Of a DNA stretch of 64,000 nt, positions 1 through 9,851 are shown piece by piece; the stretch's first letter is position 1; every line of letters begins with the position of its first letter. The notes beneath the pieces were generated by a model. That model made no database searches. It worked only from the letters and a program-made list of their open reading frames with translations, and had not been told where the DNA came from. The position numbers and the translations under genes were made by a program. This DNA comes from Phialemonium atrogriseum. Its lineage: Eukaryota > Ascomycota > Sordariomycetes > Cephalothecales > Cephalothecaceae. Location: positions 62,001 to 126,000 of the forward strand of contig NW_026848140.1 in assembly GCF_030411735.1 (NCBI RefSeq), given 5' to 3'.

Positions 1-1251
1 CTTGCAGCGGGGCCCTTCGCCTCGACCCGCGGCCGCCTGCCGGCCATGCGCATCACCGCGGCCTTCTTCCTGCTAGGTTCTGTGGCCGAGACGCTAGCCG
101 GGGGCATCCCCGTCCTGGGCGCGGGCCGCCTCATCGCGGGCGTCGGCGCCGGCGCCGCCACCGTGATCGTGCCGCTGTACATCAGCGAGGTGGCGCCCCC
201 GCGGGAGCGCGGCCTGTTCGGCGCCTTCACGCAGATCAGCATCAACGTCGGCATCCTGGCCACCCAGACCCTTGGCTACTTCCTCAGCCACGGCGCCGCC
301 TGGCGCTGGATCCTGGCCGCCGGCGTCGCCGTCGCGGCCGCCCAGGGCCTCGGACTGCTGCTCGTGCCCGAGAGCCCCGCCTGGACGGCTGCCTCGGGCG
401 GTGACGTCGCGCGCGCGAGGAGGATCCTGCAGCGCATCCGCGGGACGGGCGTTGACGTCGGCGAAGAGGTCGACGGCTGGGGCGCCGGGAGCGGCATCCC
501 GGCGGTTTCCGCAGAGGAGCAGGGGTTGCTGGCTGGCGGCGACGGGGCCGTGGCGTTGGCGTCGCCGGTGTCGTCGGGCAAGGCGCCGGCGGAGCATCTG
601 GGCTTCGTCCAGGTCGTTCGGGATCCGTCTTACAGGCCGGCCATCGTCGCGGTCGTGGGCATCGCCTTTGCGCAGCAGTTCTGCGGCATCAATTCCATCA
701 TCATGTACTCGGTCGTGCTCCTAGCCGACTTGGTGCCTATGAACTCGTCGCTGCTGACGATCATGATCTCGGCCATCAACCTCTTCACCACCATTGCCTG
801 CTCGCCGCTACCCGACCGGCTGGGCAGGAAGACCTGTCTGTTGCTCTCCATCATCGGCCAGGGCTCCAGCTCGCTAGCACTGGCGCTGTCTATCAGGTTC
901 GGCGTCAAGATCCTGTCCGCCGTCTCGGTGCTGTTCTTCGTGGCCTTCTTCGCCGTCGGTCTTGGCCCCGTGCCCTTCATCATGGCATCGGAACTGGTCG
1001 GCCAGGAGGCCGTCGGGGCGACGCAGTCGTGGTGCCTGAGCGCCAACTACGTGGCCACCTTCCTCGTGGCCCAGTTCTTCCCCATCATCAACGCCGCCCT
1101 GAACGAGCGCTTTGGCGGCGCCGGTTGGGTCTACTTTATCTTTGCGGCATTTGCCATGCTCTGGTCCGTGTTTGTCGCTTGGAATGTGCCGGAGACGAAG
1201 GGCAAGAAGGATGCCGACGAGGTTTGGGGACGGACGAGACGGATTGATTGA
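1..1251 (+). CDS. MFS sugar transporter, 5' end missing (partial)
   Basis: The reading frame is open from the first base of the window, so the N-terminus lies outside it; the 417 visible codons end at a TGA. This is the C-terminal three quarters of a sugar-porter (MFS_1/SP) transporter of the plasma membrane. Seen directly: the loop segment LYISEVAPPRERG, the mid-protein sugar-transporter signature PESPAW, the QQFCGINSIIMYS helix typical of hexose/H+ symporters, the DRLGRK loop between helices 8 and 9, and the closing PETKGK motif. Family knowledge says these carry monosaccharides or related polyols; the substrate cannot be read from the sequence. A central loop rich in Gly/Ala/Ser (about codons 150-195) is the usual cytosolic loop. 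No intron is seen in this part. The short tail after PETKGK resembles yeast and plant hexose carriers. Confidence 0.9.
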   Translation, partial: LAAGPFASTRGRLPAMRITAAFFLLGSVAETLAGGIPVLGAGRLIAGVGAGAATVIVPLYISEVAPPRERGLFGAFTQISINVGILATQTLGYFLSHGAAWRWILAAGVAVAAAQGLGLLLVPESPAWTAASGGDVARARRILQRIRGTGVDVGEEVDGWGAGSGIPAVSAEEQGLLAGGDGAVALASPVSSGKAPAEHLGFVQVVRDPSYRPAIVAVVGIAFAQQFCGINSIIMYSVVLLADLVPMNSSLLTIMISAINLFTTIACSPLPDRLGRKTCLLLSIIGQGSSSLALALSIRFGVKILSAVSVLFFVAFFAVGLGPVPFIMASELVGQEAVGATQSWCLSANYVATFLVAQFFPIINAALNERFGGAGWVYFIFAAFAMLWSVFVAWNVPETKGKKDADEVWGRTRRID

Positions 1252-1326
1252 CAATTACATGCGTTGTGATCTAGACCGGTTTGTGCAGCGTGCTTTTACC
1301 TTGGCGCAGTTTACTATTCGACGGGA

Positions 1327-2203
1327 TTACTGCTTCTGGAACATTCTCTTGTTCCTGACCATCTGCTCTAGTAGGCCTATTCCTGCCTTCACTCCATCGA
1401 TGATGTACAGACGGTTCCCAGCTTCCTTGCCATGCCTCTCGATCGCTGCATCCCTGATAGTCTCCTCTAGACCTGCCATTCCGGCACAGCCCATGACGAC
1501 GCAGTCCACGGCGCCCGTGCTGAGTAGTCGCTTCGTCGCCTCCTTGAGCTTCTGCCGTATTATGGCCGGATGCATCTCGCCGTGAAAATCGCCCGCATCC
1601 AGACCGGTGGACTCGACTCCCGCAAATTTGACATTGCGAGAATTGGGGTCCTGTCCCAGGAGGTCGCTGACTCCCGCAGCCAAGTGACTCTCCCAGAACT
1701 TCCCGGTCGTCACGATACCCCAGGTTCGCGGGGTGGCCGAGCTCGAGAGCGGTGTGGTTAGCAGTGATAGAGAGGCAAGGATACTCGCTTCAAATATGCC
1801 GGTGACGGCCAAGAGTCCCCGACTTCCCTGCTCGTGGGCCAGTTTATGGACCAGTGGATGAGCACTGAAGCATGCCACAAGCACGCCGTCGTACTTCTGG
1901 AGTTCGCCGGTGCTCGTGAGGTTCTTGTAGACAACGTCGTAGCTCGACGCGACATCTTCTCCGGAGTTGATGCTTGCGGGAGACTCTGCCGGCGCAGTGT
2001 AGGTGTAGATCTCGGTTTCCTATGTTGTAGGTCAGGCCGGCAGCTCTCATGCCTATGACCAGATGCTGGATATTTTCGGCACAGCATACATCCGATGTTT
2101 TAGTCCCTTTGAGAGCTTCCTCCATCCCTCGCGTCATCTCCTGTGACGAGTTCGGGTTGACCACTAGTAGTCGGATGGATCTACGAAGGAATCGGGTCGT
2201 CAT
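1327..2203 (-). CDS. DCG1-like Asp/Glu/hydantoin racemase family protein
   Basis: Two exons read leftward: 2203-2090 (38 codons) and 2019-1327, with a 70-nt phase-0 intron 2089-2020 (GTATGC donor, CTGAC branch, CATAG acceptor). The joined product has 268 aa. It begins after a few residues with a RLLVVNPNSS strand, the classic N-terminus of DCG1/hydantoin racemases. The two catalytic cysteines expected for cofactor-independent racemases are present: Cys88 in VACFSAHPL and Cys216 in VMGCAGMAG. Family knowledge: members interconvert D and L hydantoins, allantoin or aspartate/glutamate; yeast DCG1 is nitrogen-catabolite regulated. The exact substrate is unknown. The frame change between the two exons is fully explained by the intron, so this is not a broken gene. 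It faces away from SSN3, with about 480 bp between the two starts. Confidence 0.88.
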
Positions 2204-2686
2204 TTTCGTTGGCCTAGCTAGTCACCTCAGGTAGTTGATATTGATTCAATATTTTATGAGAGTAAATGTCCGCAGCATCTGATATGGACTCTCTCTGAAG
2301 CCAGCTGCAATCTCGGGATGAAGGAGGAGCTGCCGGGTCCCACGTGACTCTTGTCCTCCAGAAGTCCAGCTTCCTTGGGTTCAGCCACAAGTACAGCCAC
2401 ATGCAGAGCCCCACCTTTTATTATCCTTGCCCAACCTCATGGCATCTTTTCGAGGCCTGCATTCATTGCTATTCATTGGTTTACATTCCTCGACTTCTAC
2501 GCTTCTTTCTATTGTACGCTTTTGGGCCATCTTTCCAGAGTTTTGAGACGCTACCCTTCAATCCCCGTTTCTCCCAGGTCTGTCCCCCCAACAGTGCACC
2601 AGTGAAGAAGGGGGGGTGGGGGTCGTTGAACTCGATTCGAAGTGCGCAACTCAGCTTTCTCCACACCAAATCTCCGCCTGCCTCCG
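2204..2686. promoter_or_regulatory. Divergent intergenic region, racemase / SSN3
   Basis: About 480 bp between two divergently oriented start codons. It must hold the promoters and 5' leaders of both genes. I see T/C-rich stretches towards the SSN3 side (2450-2560) and a short G run near 2611, but no motif I can name with confidence. Confidence 0.4.
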
Positions 2687-4688
2687 ATGAGCCTCACGAA
2701 CCCATCGTCAGGGGCGTCTGGACCGGGGTCGGGGTCAGCATCGAGGACTCAATCCCTGAAGAGGAGTGTCCAGGCAGCATTTGATGGTAAGGCAGCTAGC
2801 TAGCCACGCTATTTTGCGGTGATTTCGTTTGTTTGCCTGCCTGCGTCTCGCTTCTTTCCACATCCCACATTTCCACATCCTCCATCCCACTAGCTGCGTA
2901 GGTTGCTGTCCTCCCCGCTCCCCCGCTCGTTCCTTCGGTGATCGGAAGTATTGGATCTCATATCCCGTAGTTCCGAGTCATGCTAGCTCCTGTCAGCTCC
3001 CATCCAATATCCCGTCCATAATACAACCCGGAAATCCAAGGTCCGCTCACCACTCGCCTAAGGCTTGGCTTGGCGGTAGCGAACGAACTTAAGGCTTTCT
3101 TTCCATCCTCTCCGCCCTCTGCCATATTTCTGCTTGTTCCATTATTCCAGACCATCGCCTACTTTCGCATCGATTTGCACCCTCTCTCTCCCTCCCCCTC
3201 TCTCCGTGCCATGTCACTGCTGCGGCGGTCTGACAACGCCGGCCGCCATGGCTTCGCCTGTCCGGGGTTTTCCTTACCTCCCGGCATGGTTTCTCACGCT
3301 TACGCATATCTGCAGATCCCGCCGATAGAGGCACCGGCCCGATGGGGTACCAGAGCAAGGTCCGGGTGACAGACAGGTACAAGGTCGTCGGCTTTATCAG
3401 TAGCGGGACCTACGGCCGCGTGTACAAGGCGCTCGGCCGCCACGGGTCGCCGGGCGAGTTCGCCATCAAAAAGTTCAAGCCCGACAAGGAGGGCGAGCAA
3501 GTGGCATACACGGGCATCTCCCAATCGGCGGTGCGCGAGATGGCACTGTGCTCCGAACTCAACCATCAGAACGTCATCAGGCTGGTCGAGATCATCCTCG
3601 AGGACAAGTGCATCTTCATGGTGTTCGAGTACGCCGAGCACGACCTCCTCCAGATCATCCACCACCACACCCAGCAGCCGCGGCACCCCATACCGGCCAC
3701 CACCATAAAGTCCATCATGTTCCAGCTCCTCAACGGTTGCCAGTACCTGCACACCAACTGGGTGCTCCACCGCGACCTCAAGCCCGCTAACATCATGGTG
3801 ACGTCGTCCGGCGAGGTCAAGATCGGCGACCTCGGGCTGGCCCGGCTGTTTTACAAGCCGCTCCACGCGCTCTTCAGCGGCGATAAGGTGGTCGTGACGA
3901 TATGGTATCGCGCCCCGGAGCTGCTCCTGGGCAGCAAGCACTACACGCCCGCCATCGACATGTGGGCGGTGGGCTGCATCTTCGCCGAGCTGCTGTCGCT
4001 CCGGCCCATCTTCAAGGGAGAGGAGGCCAAGATGGACAACAAGAAGACGGTCCCCTTCCAGCGGAACCAGATGCAGCGCATCGTCGACATCATGGGCCTG
4101 CCGACCAAGGAGCGCTGGCCCCTGCTGACGAGCATGCCCGACTACAGCCACCTGTCCACCCTGCAGCCGCCGCTCAGCGGCCAGGGCCACCACCATTCCC
4201 ACCACCACGCGGCCCAGCACTACGGCAGCGGCGGCCACCAGCAGCGGTCGTCGGCGGCAGCCGCCGGCGTCAGCCACCTGGAGAAGTGGTACTACAACAC
4301 CATCAACCAGCCCACGACCAGCAGCGCCAACACCAGCTCCAGCGCCAGCAACGGCAACAGCAGCAGCAGCACCAGCGGCGGCACGTCCGGGCAGGGGTCG
4401 TCCCCACTAGCCAGCCTGGGGCAGGAGGGGTACGGGCTGCTGTCGGGCCTGCTGGAGTACGACCCGGAGCGGCGGCTGACGGCGGCGGAGGCGCTGCAGC
4501 ACCCCTTCTTCACGACGGGCGACCCGGTCCGCGCCAACTGCTTCGAGGGCCTCAAGGCCGAGTACCCGCACCGCCGCGTCAGCCAGGACGACAACGACAT
4601 ACGCACCAGCTCGCTGCCGGGGACGAAGAGGAGTGGGCTGCCTGACGACACGATCGTCAGGCCTGGGAAGAGGGTCAAAGACGGGTGA
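2687..4688 (+). CDS. ssn3: Mediator cyclin-dependent kinase SSN3 (CDK8)
   Basis: Serine/threonine kinase of the Mediator kinase module, which phosphorylates RNA polymerase II tails and transcription factors in the nucleus with cyclin SSN8/CycC. The kinase core is read from 3342. I add a leader exon 2687-2786 and a 529-nt intron (2787 GTAAGG ... CTGCAG 3315) because the phases match and the joined N-terminus (about 42 residues with a LKRSVQAAFDDPADRG stretch) reads smoothly into GYQSKVRVTDRYK. Total 490 aa. Seen: P-loop SSGTYGRVYK (61-71), ATP lysine Lys85, the CDK8-type SxSxxRE helix (102-108), HRD Asp187, DLG Asp205, WYRAPE, and a C-terminus with the fungal CDK8 ending DDNDIR..LPGTKRSGLPDD. 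Odd: a low-complexity His/Ser/Asn insertion of about 79 residues (320-398) before the last kinase helices. If the leader exon is wrong, the start is Met at 3342. Confidence 0.93.
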
Positions 4689-5998
4689 TGGGCTTCGCTT
4701 GCCTTTTTTCCTCTCCTTTTGTTGTGTCCTATTATGTCTCAGTGTTTTCCTAGCCAGAGTTTTGGGCAGCACTTGGGATGGCATTATTGGCTTTCCAGTC
4801 TGCTGCTTTTTTGGGTATCGTTTCTTTGTTGTGCATGGCGTTCCGGCTCCGGGCGGACTGCATTGGGCTCCTGGCGTTTATAATCCGCGTGGGCCGTATG
4901 TTCCCCTTCTGTTCTGAAGTCATAGATAGTTGCATCGTCGAGGTCTTGATAAGGCATGTAGTTCTAGCGTTCGGTTAGACGGAGGAGCCAGCTCAGGAAG
5001 CTCATTATGACAAGCTAGTATTCTCACAACAAGGAGCCATGTGCCATGTCTCTCAATGCATGGGCAAAACCAGGACTTTCTGTTGGAACACATCAGAACA
5101 CCAGCAGATCTACGTTATATAGCGTTACCATGTACTAGTCAGGTAGGCGGCGGAAAGCAGGTAGAAGCAACCCCGTCTGGAACAAGCCAGGAAGAGGATT
5201 TTGGTTCAGTAGTAATAATCCGCCATTCTGGGTATCGCCCTGTAAGTATAAATATTCGATCGCAAGAGCCAAAAAAAAAAAAAAAAAAACCATATGAAGC
5301 AAATAGAAAATGCATACAGATTCCAACACGAGCAACAAACAAGCAGCAAGAGAGAAAAAAAAAATAAAGGACAAAAGTTCATACACATCAAGGACCCGAG
5401 AAATCAGATCAAAAAGAGCATTTCCGGGGTTCTCTTGACCCCCCGTCTTGGACAGCCCGTGACTAGCATCCCCCCATCCTCCTTCTACCGCCTGATCCTC
5501 CCGGGCCTTTCCATTTCCATTTCCAACCCCGACCGCCCACATCCTAATCTCCACGACACAGGTTCTGGTCCGCAAGATAGAAACCGTCTGTATCCTTTGC
5601 CCTTGCACGTTATGTAAGGCCCCACCTAGCATGCGATGCAGACACAGGCGAAACCAGGGGGGTGTTTTGGGGAGAAGGGGGCGAGCCGATTGATGATGGA
5701 GTTTCCACATCGCTTCCGGGCCTTCTTTCAAAGGTCGCAGGTAAACCGGCGGGTATTCGATAGCACGTAGTATCCAGCGGGTAAGCCAAGGCTAGGCTAG
5801 GGTAGGCCAGGCCAGGCCCAGGGGGAGAAGAAAAAAAGGTAAAACCGAGGTGGCGGTGGCAGCAGAGGGAAAGAAGATAAACCTCGTCGAACTGTGAAGG
5901 AGGTGTCCTCTAGATAATTAAAAAATGAAGAAGATAACCCGAGACACGGTCCCCCCCGCGCCTTTCCTCCAGCCCGCGGCAGACCCGGGGCTCCCCGG
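4689..5998. other. Convergent intergenic region SSN3 / ARF6, no gene seen
   Basis: Both flanking genes end here (SSN3 from the left, the GTPase from the right), so the roughly 1.3 kb should hold two 3' UTRs and terminators. T-rich sequence follows the SSN3 stop. A run of 19 A lies at 5271-5289, followed by another A-rich stretch around 5355-5365. The reading frames here are short and none has recognisable protein character. Confidence 0.5.
5271..5289. repeat. A19 homopolymer
   Basis: Nineteen consecutive adenines in the convergent gap between SSN3 and the ARF gene. On the minus strand it is a T19 run, about 710 bp downstream of the ARF stop, probably beyond its 3' UTR. Confidence 0.9.
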
Positions 5999-6725
5999 CT
6001 ACTTCTTCGACGGGGCGGGCTGGGCCTTGACGTTGTTGGACAGCCAGGCCAGGCCCTCGAGGAGGCCCTCGCCCGTGGTGGCGCAGCTGGGCACGACGTA
6101 CCAGACCTTGTCCTTCAGCTTGGACAGCTGGAGGGCCTCGGTTACTTCTTGGGGCTTCATGGCTATTTTGGGGGGGGGGGAAGGGCGTTAGTTTGGTCTG
6201 CGTGTGGTTGGCTGCGTCTGTCTCCCCTTTACGTACCATTGTCGAGATCCTGCTTGTTCGCAAACACCAGCAGCAGGCTATCCTTCATCTCCCGGTCGTT
6301 GATGATGCGGTGCAGCTCCTGTCTTGCCTCGTCCATCCGCGCCCGGTCCGACGAGTCGATAACGAAGATCAATCCCTGGGTGCCTGGTGATTATCATTAG
6401 CTCTCGAATCCTTCAGCCGAACCGCACCCTTCCAGCGAAAGCAGCAGCCAGAGAAAGAAAGGGAAAGGCCCGTACCGCTAAAGTAATGCCTCCACAGTGG
6501 CCTGATCTTGTCCTGGCCGCCGACGTCCCACACGTTGAACTTGACGTTCTTGTACGTGACCGTCTCGACGTTGAAGCCGACTGTGGGGATGGTGGTGACG
6601 TCCTGGCCCAGCTTGAGCTTGTAGAGGATCGTGGTCTTGCCCGCGGCGTCGAGGCCCAGCATCAGGAGGCGCATCTCCTTCGATCCGAAGATCTTGCCCA
6701 TCATCTTGGAGAGCTGCCCGCCCAT
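5999..6725 (-). CDS. ARF6-type small GTPase (ADP-ribosylation factor)
   Basis: Three exons on the minus strand: 6725-6476, 6383-6237 and 6162-5999, with introns 6475-6384 (92 nt) and 6236-6163 (74 nt). The product has 186 aa, slightly longer than the roughly 175-183 of the family. It starts MGGQLSK, with Gly2 available for N-myristoylation. G-box motifs: GLDAAGKT at 24-31, the switch I region with TTIPTVGFNVE, DVGGQ at 67-71, NKQD at 126-129 and SCATTGEG near the end. The N-terminal helix and sequence are closer to ARF6/yeast ARF3 than to Golgi ARF1 (inference). Family role: a membrane GTPase for plasma-membrane/endosome traffic, polarity and actin, switched by Sec7-type GEFs and ARF-GAPs. 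The C-terminal tail APSKK is a basic extension. Splice phases join cleanly through the GTP and guanine-specificity motifs. Confidence 0.94.
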
Positions 6726-7903
6726 CTTGAGGGGACTTGGCTGTAAGCGGCTTAGGGGTGTCTCGGGTGCGGTTCCCTGTGCCGAAGAGGGGAGTAGGTT
6801 TGGGGAAGCGCCGGTGTGGAGGAGGGTTGTCGGAGCAGATATGTCGCGGGGCTGTATATGATATGCGGGCGATCGGTGAGGTGTGGATGGATGTCAGTGG
6901 GCGCGGGAGAAGTGTTCGAAAGTGTTCGAGAAGCTCCTGTCGTCGCGAGAGCTCGGTGTTTGGCCCGTGTATGCGGTTGATCCAACGCCACTCTGCCTTG
7001 ATGGATGTGCGTATATTGCGATCGCTGCGCGCTTATCGACTTCGAGTTAACGCTCCGACCAGTTCGGGGAAAATGATTTGGCGCTACGACAAATCAATCG
7101 GATGCCAGTAGGGTGGAAGGCAGGCCTGGACGCAGTGAATTGGAGGTCGATAATCTGCAAGTAAACAATAGCGACCAAGATAAGGTGGATGGATGGACGG
7201 TCTGCGAAAGCTGTCAAAGCTACGAGCACGGCAGTGGCTTGGTTCGAGACAGGTTGGCAGGGGACTCGAGTCTGTCGCAAGTGCGGAACAGACTAGCAAC
7301 GACGCTTCTTGGGAGTCGAGCAATGCTTTTCCTGTTTCAATTCATCTCTCGTGGCTTCGACCCCTGACCCTATTTCGCCAGGGCGCAACAGTGCGGGCAC
7401 GGACAGCTCACTTTTTGACACGCTCAACCGAGATTTGCTACCCCTGTTCGGAGCAGCCAATGGGGGCAGTTTTCTCCTGAGGCTCACCTGCCCGCCAGTG
7501 CCCGTCAAACACCAGTGCCAAGTGCCAAGTGAGCACGGGGCGTCTCTTTGGTCAAATCTCGCAAAAGCTTCAACACGAGCGTTGCAAACTTTATCATGTG
7601 CCTTATTAGTGTATGGACGACGCATCTGCCATCGCTTGTTTGACTAATAATAATGCCTGTACAGTACATAGGTAGTGACTAGAGGCCTTGCCAGACCTTT
7701 TTGTAACCTTAATGCCCAAATCTGCCCACCCATCATGCCCAACTCCGCTCCCCAAGAAACACACCTTACTCCCGTTGCAAACAACAGCTGGGTTCACCCA
7801 AATTGAGAGCCAGCAAATGGGGTTGAAAATAAAGAGAGTAGAGAAGAAAAAAGAAGGCAAAATCAAAGCAAGGGGGGACCCCAAGTCCCCCTTACCGTCC
7901 GAG
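6726..7903. other. Upstream region of ARF gene / downstream of SGF29
   Basis: About 1.2 kb between the ARF start and the SGF29 stop, both on the minus strand. It should contain the ARF promoter and 5' leader and the SGF29 terminator. Several short overlapping reading frames on both strands lack any coherent protein signature. No gene is called. Confidence 0.4.
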
Positions 7904-9061
7904 TCAGCTCCTGTACTCGACAACAAACCGCCTGTCAACAACCTGCAGGGTCCCGCTGTTCTCCTCGCCCTCGAACCTGAGGTTGACCTTCCCCGTCGTG
8001 GCGTCCATGTCCGTGACCTCGGCCTTGTAGAAGGTGGTGCTATCGGGATACAGCGCCAGCACGATCCTCCCCTTGTCGAGCCCCGGCAGCTCGGCGCCCT
8101 CGGCGGGGATGGGGATCATGCTGCTCGCGCTGGTCCGGTACTCGATCCTGTCCTCGGGCGCCACGTCGGGGTCGGCGTCCTGCACCTTGTACCGCCTGGA
8201 CTTGCCCTCGCCCAGGACCTGCTGCACCCGCCCGAGAAACCAGTCCGGGTTGTCGTTGGTCGGCGTCGGCTTCGGCTTGAAGACAACGTCCTGGCCCTTG
8301 ACGAAGTTCACCTTGGAGCGCTGCGTGGCGGCCGCGCTGGCCGGGAGGTCCGGCGGCATGCTGTCGCGCGGCGGGAGACTATCCCGGGTGCCCGAGCGGT
8401 CGCTCCCCGCCCCGCCGCCCAGCTTCCTCGTGTGGCTGCCCAACGGCGACGGGACGGGCGAGTCGCCACCCCCGTCGAAGTCGTAGAGAGACGAGGGATC
8501 TCTGTCCCTCTCCTTTTCTTTGTCCTTCTCCTTCTCTTTTTCCTTCTCCTTGTCCTTTTCTTTATCTTTGTCTTTATCCTTGTCTCGCTCCTTCTCCTTT
8601 TCGCGCTCGCGCTCGCGGTCTTTTGCGCCCGCTCCACGGACCGAGCCCGATCTCCCCGTGCCGGACATGGATCCCCCGGACCGCTCCCTGGTCGACGGTC
8701 CCGAGCCGCCTCCAGCCGCGGCCTCGGCCTCTTCCTTGCTCTTCTGTATCGCCCTGACCATGATGAGTTTGTGCATGGTTTCGTCGAGCTTCTGCTTGAT
8801 ATTTTCGGTATCCCGGACCCCTCCGCGGAATAATGCCTCCAGCTTGTCTTCCTCGGCCTGCGGATCGTAGCTCCCCTTGTTCTTTGCCATGTAGCTGTCC
8901 TGTGCTCCGATGGCGCGCATGTCGTCGCTGCTGCTGTTGATCATTTCCACCAGCTTGTGTATGTCACTTTTGGAGGCATTCCAGAGATCCAGCTCCTCGC
9001 CCTGGTTCCCGCCGTTGCCACGTCCGGGGCCTCGGGCACTGCGGCTGCGTTGGGAGGCCAT
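7904..9061 (-). CDS. sgf29: SAGA complex subunit SGF29, tandem Tudor-like reader
   Basis: Single-exon gene of 385 aa. SGF29 is the SAGA/ADA histone-acetyltransferase module subunit that reads H3K4me2/3 and brings the acetylase to promoters. Seen: an N-terminal segment with LWNASKSDIHKLVEM and a coiled-coil-like stretch (about 50-115) that would contact the ADA module. A Ser/Gly-rich linker follows, then an extraordinary run of alternating Lys-Asp/Lys-Glu/Arg (about 145-190), then the SGF29 C-terminal domain (about 255-385). That domain contains VVFKPK, WFLGRV, RRYKVQDADPD, ALYPDSTTFYKAEV and a closing LRFEGE..RRFVVEY. The YP..TTFY block matches the second Tudor fold that binds methyl-lysine. 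Length and order fit the family apart from the charged run. Start chosen at the only upstream ATG in frame. Confidence 0.92.
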   Translation of the reverse strand: MASQRSRSARGPGRGNGGNQGEELDLWNASKSDIHKLVEMINSSSDDMRAIGAQDSYMAKNKGSYDPQAEEDKLEALFRGGVRDTENIKQKLDETMHKLIMVRAIQKSKEEAEAAAGGGSGPSTRERSGGSMSGTGRSGSVRGAGAKDREREREKEKERDKDKDKDKEKDKEKEKEKEKDKEKERDRDPSSLYDFDGGGDSPVPSPLGSHTRKLGGGAGSDRSGTRDSLPPRDSMPPDLPASAAATQRSKVNFVKGQDVVFKPKPTPTNDNPDWFLGRVQQVLGEGKSRRYKVQDADPDVAPEDRIEYRTSASSMIPIPAEGAELPGLDKGRIVLALYPDSTTFYKAEVTDMDATTGKVNLRFEGEENSGTLQVVDRRFVVEYRS

Positions 9062-9851
9062 ACCTGTCGGCGGGTTTGACGGTAAGTTCTAGTAATCGCC
9101 AAGGCTGGAGTGTAAATCCTGTTTCTTGAGGTCGGGCATGATGTTAGCACGATACGGCTGCAGCTGAATGCTAGGTAGAATGAATATCAAAGAGATACCA
9201 CTGGGGTCCGAAATAAGGGGGCCTGGTTTTTTTGGAGGGGTTTTGGCAACGCATGTGGCAAGTCGAGACAGGCATAGAGGTAGGCACGCATATAAGCCGT
9301 GTCTCGAGCTCAGGGGGTCGGGGGCGTGCTTACAGGTTAGAGTCTGTTGGGAAGGTAGGCGCGAAGTGGTCGGCAAGGAGGGGAGTTGCCAGGCAACGAA
9401 GAGGGAAATAGGTAATTGAGGGGGCGGGAATGCCTGGATTTGAGCAGCAGCGGCAAGTTTATCAGGACCCCATATTAATTAGGTTCTTGGGCCTGGAGTT
9501 TGAGCTTGCGCCTTCCTACTGAAACCCTATGTATATATGCCGCCGGGAGCTTCAAGTTTGTTGTCCTTACGAGGGGAACCCGTTGCGGCAGAATCAGGGC
9601 GGTGAGATGGAATAACCCCGCCTATACCCACCCCTCCTGCCTGCCCGGCTCGCTCTTGGCGCGCGCTCCATGCGGGTGTGATGTCAAGGGAGGGGTTAGC
9701 AATGGCTTGTGTCCTACTAGACCGCCCCTTTTGCAAAGCAACCTACTAAAGTTTCCTACTACTCAGGTACCAAACACAAAAAGCAAAAAGGCCTCCCTTC
9801 CAGGCGCCTCACTCTCCGGCATTTGGCAACCCCTACGTCCCCAAAACAACC
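9062..9851. promoter_or_regulatory. Divergent promoter region SGF29 / mannose-6-phosphate isomerase
   Basis: About 790 bp between two outward-facing start codons. Purine-rich on the SGF29 side (9340-9440) and C-rich on the isomerase side. Short frames inside it have no recognisable content. Both genes are housekeeping, so a shared bidirectional promoter is possible but not shown. Confidence 0.4.

Noticed and set aside
1844..2203. Apparent frameshift in the racemase
   Set aside because: The frame change is explained by a 70-nt intron with normal donor, branch point and acceptor; the joined protein has both catalytic cysteines.
2344..2784. 146-codon plus-strand frame upstream of SSN3
   Set aside because: It has no ATG at its beginning and overlaps the SSN3 leader exon in another frame; the exon model explains the region better.
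7688..8833. Long plus-strand open frame (381 codons) opposite SGF29
   Set aside because: It is the antisense shadow of the SGF29 coding sequence, and its product is low-complexity with runs of Leu/Phe mirroring the Lys/Asp repeat.
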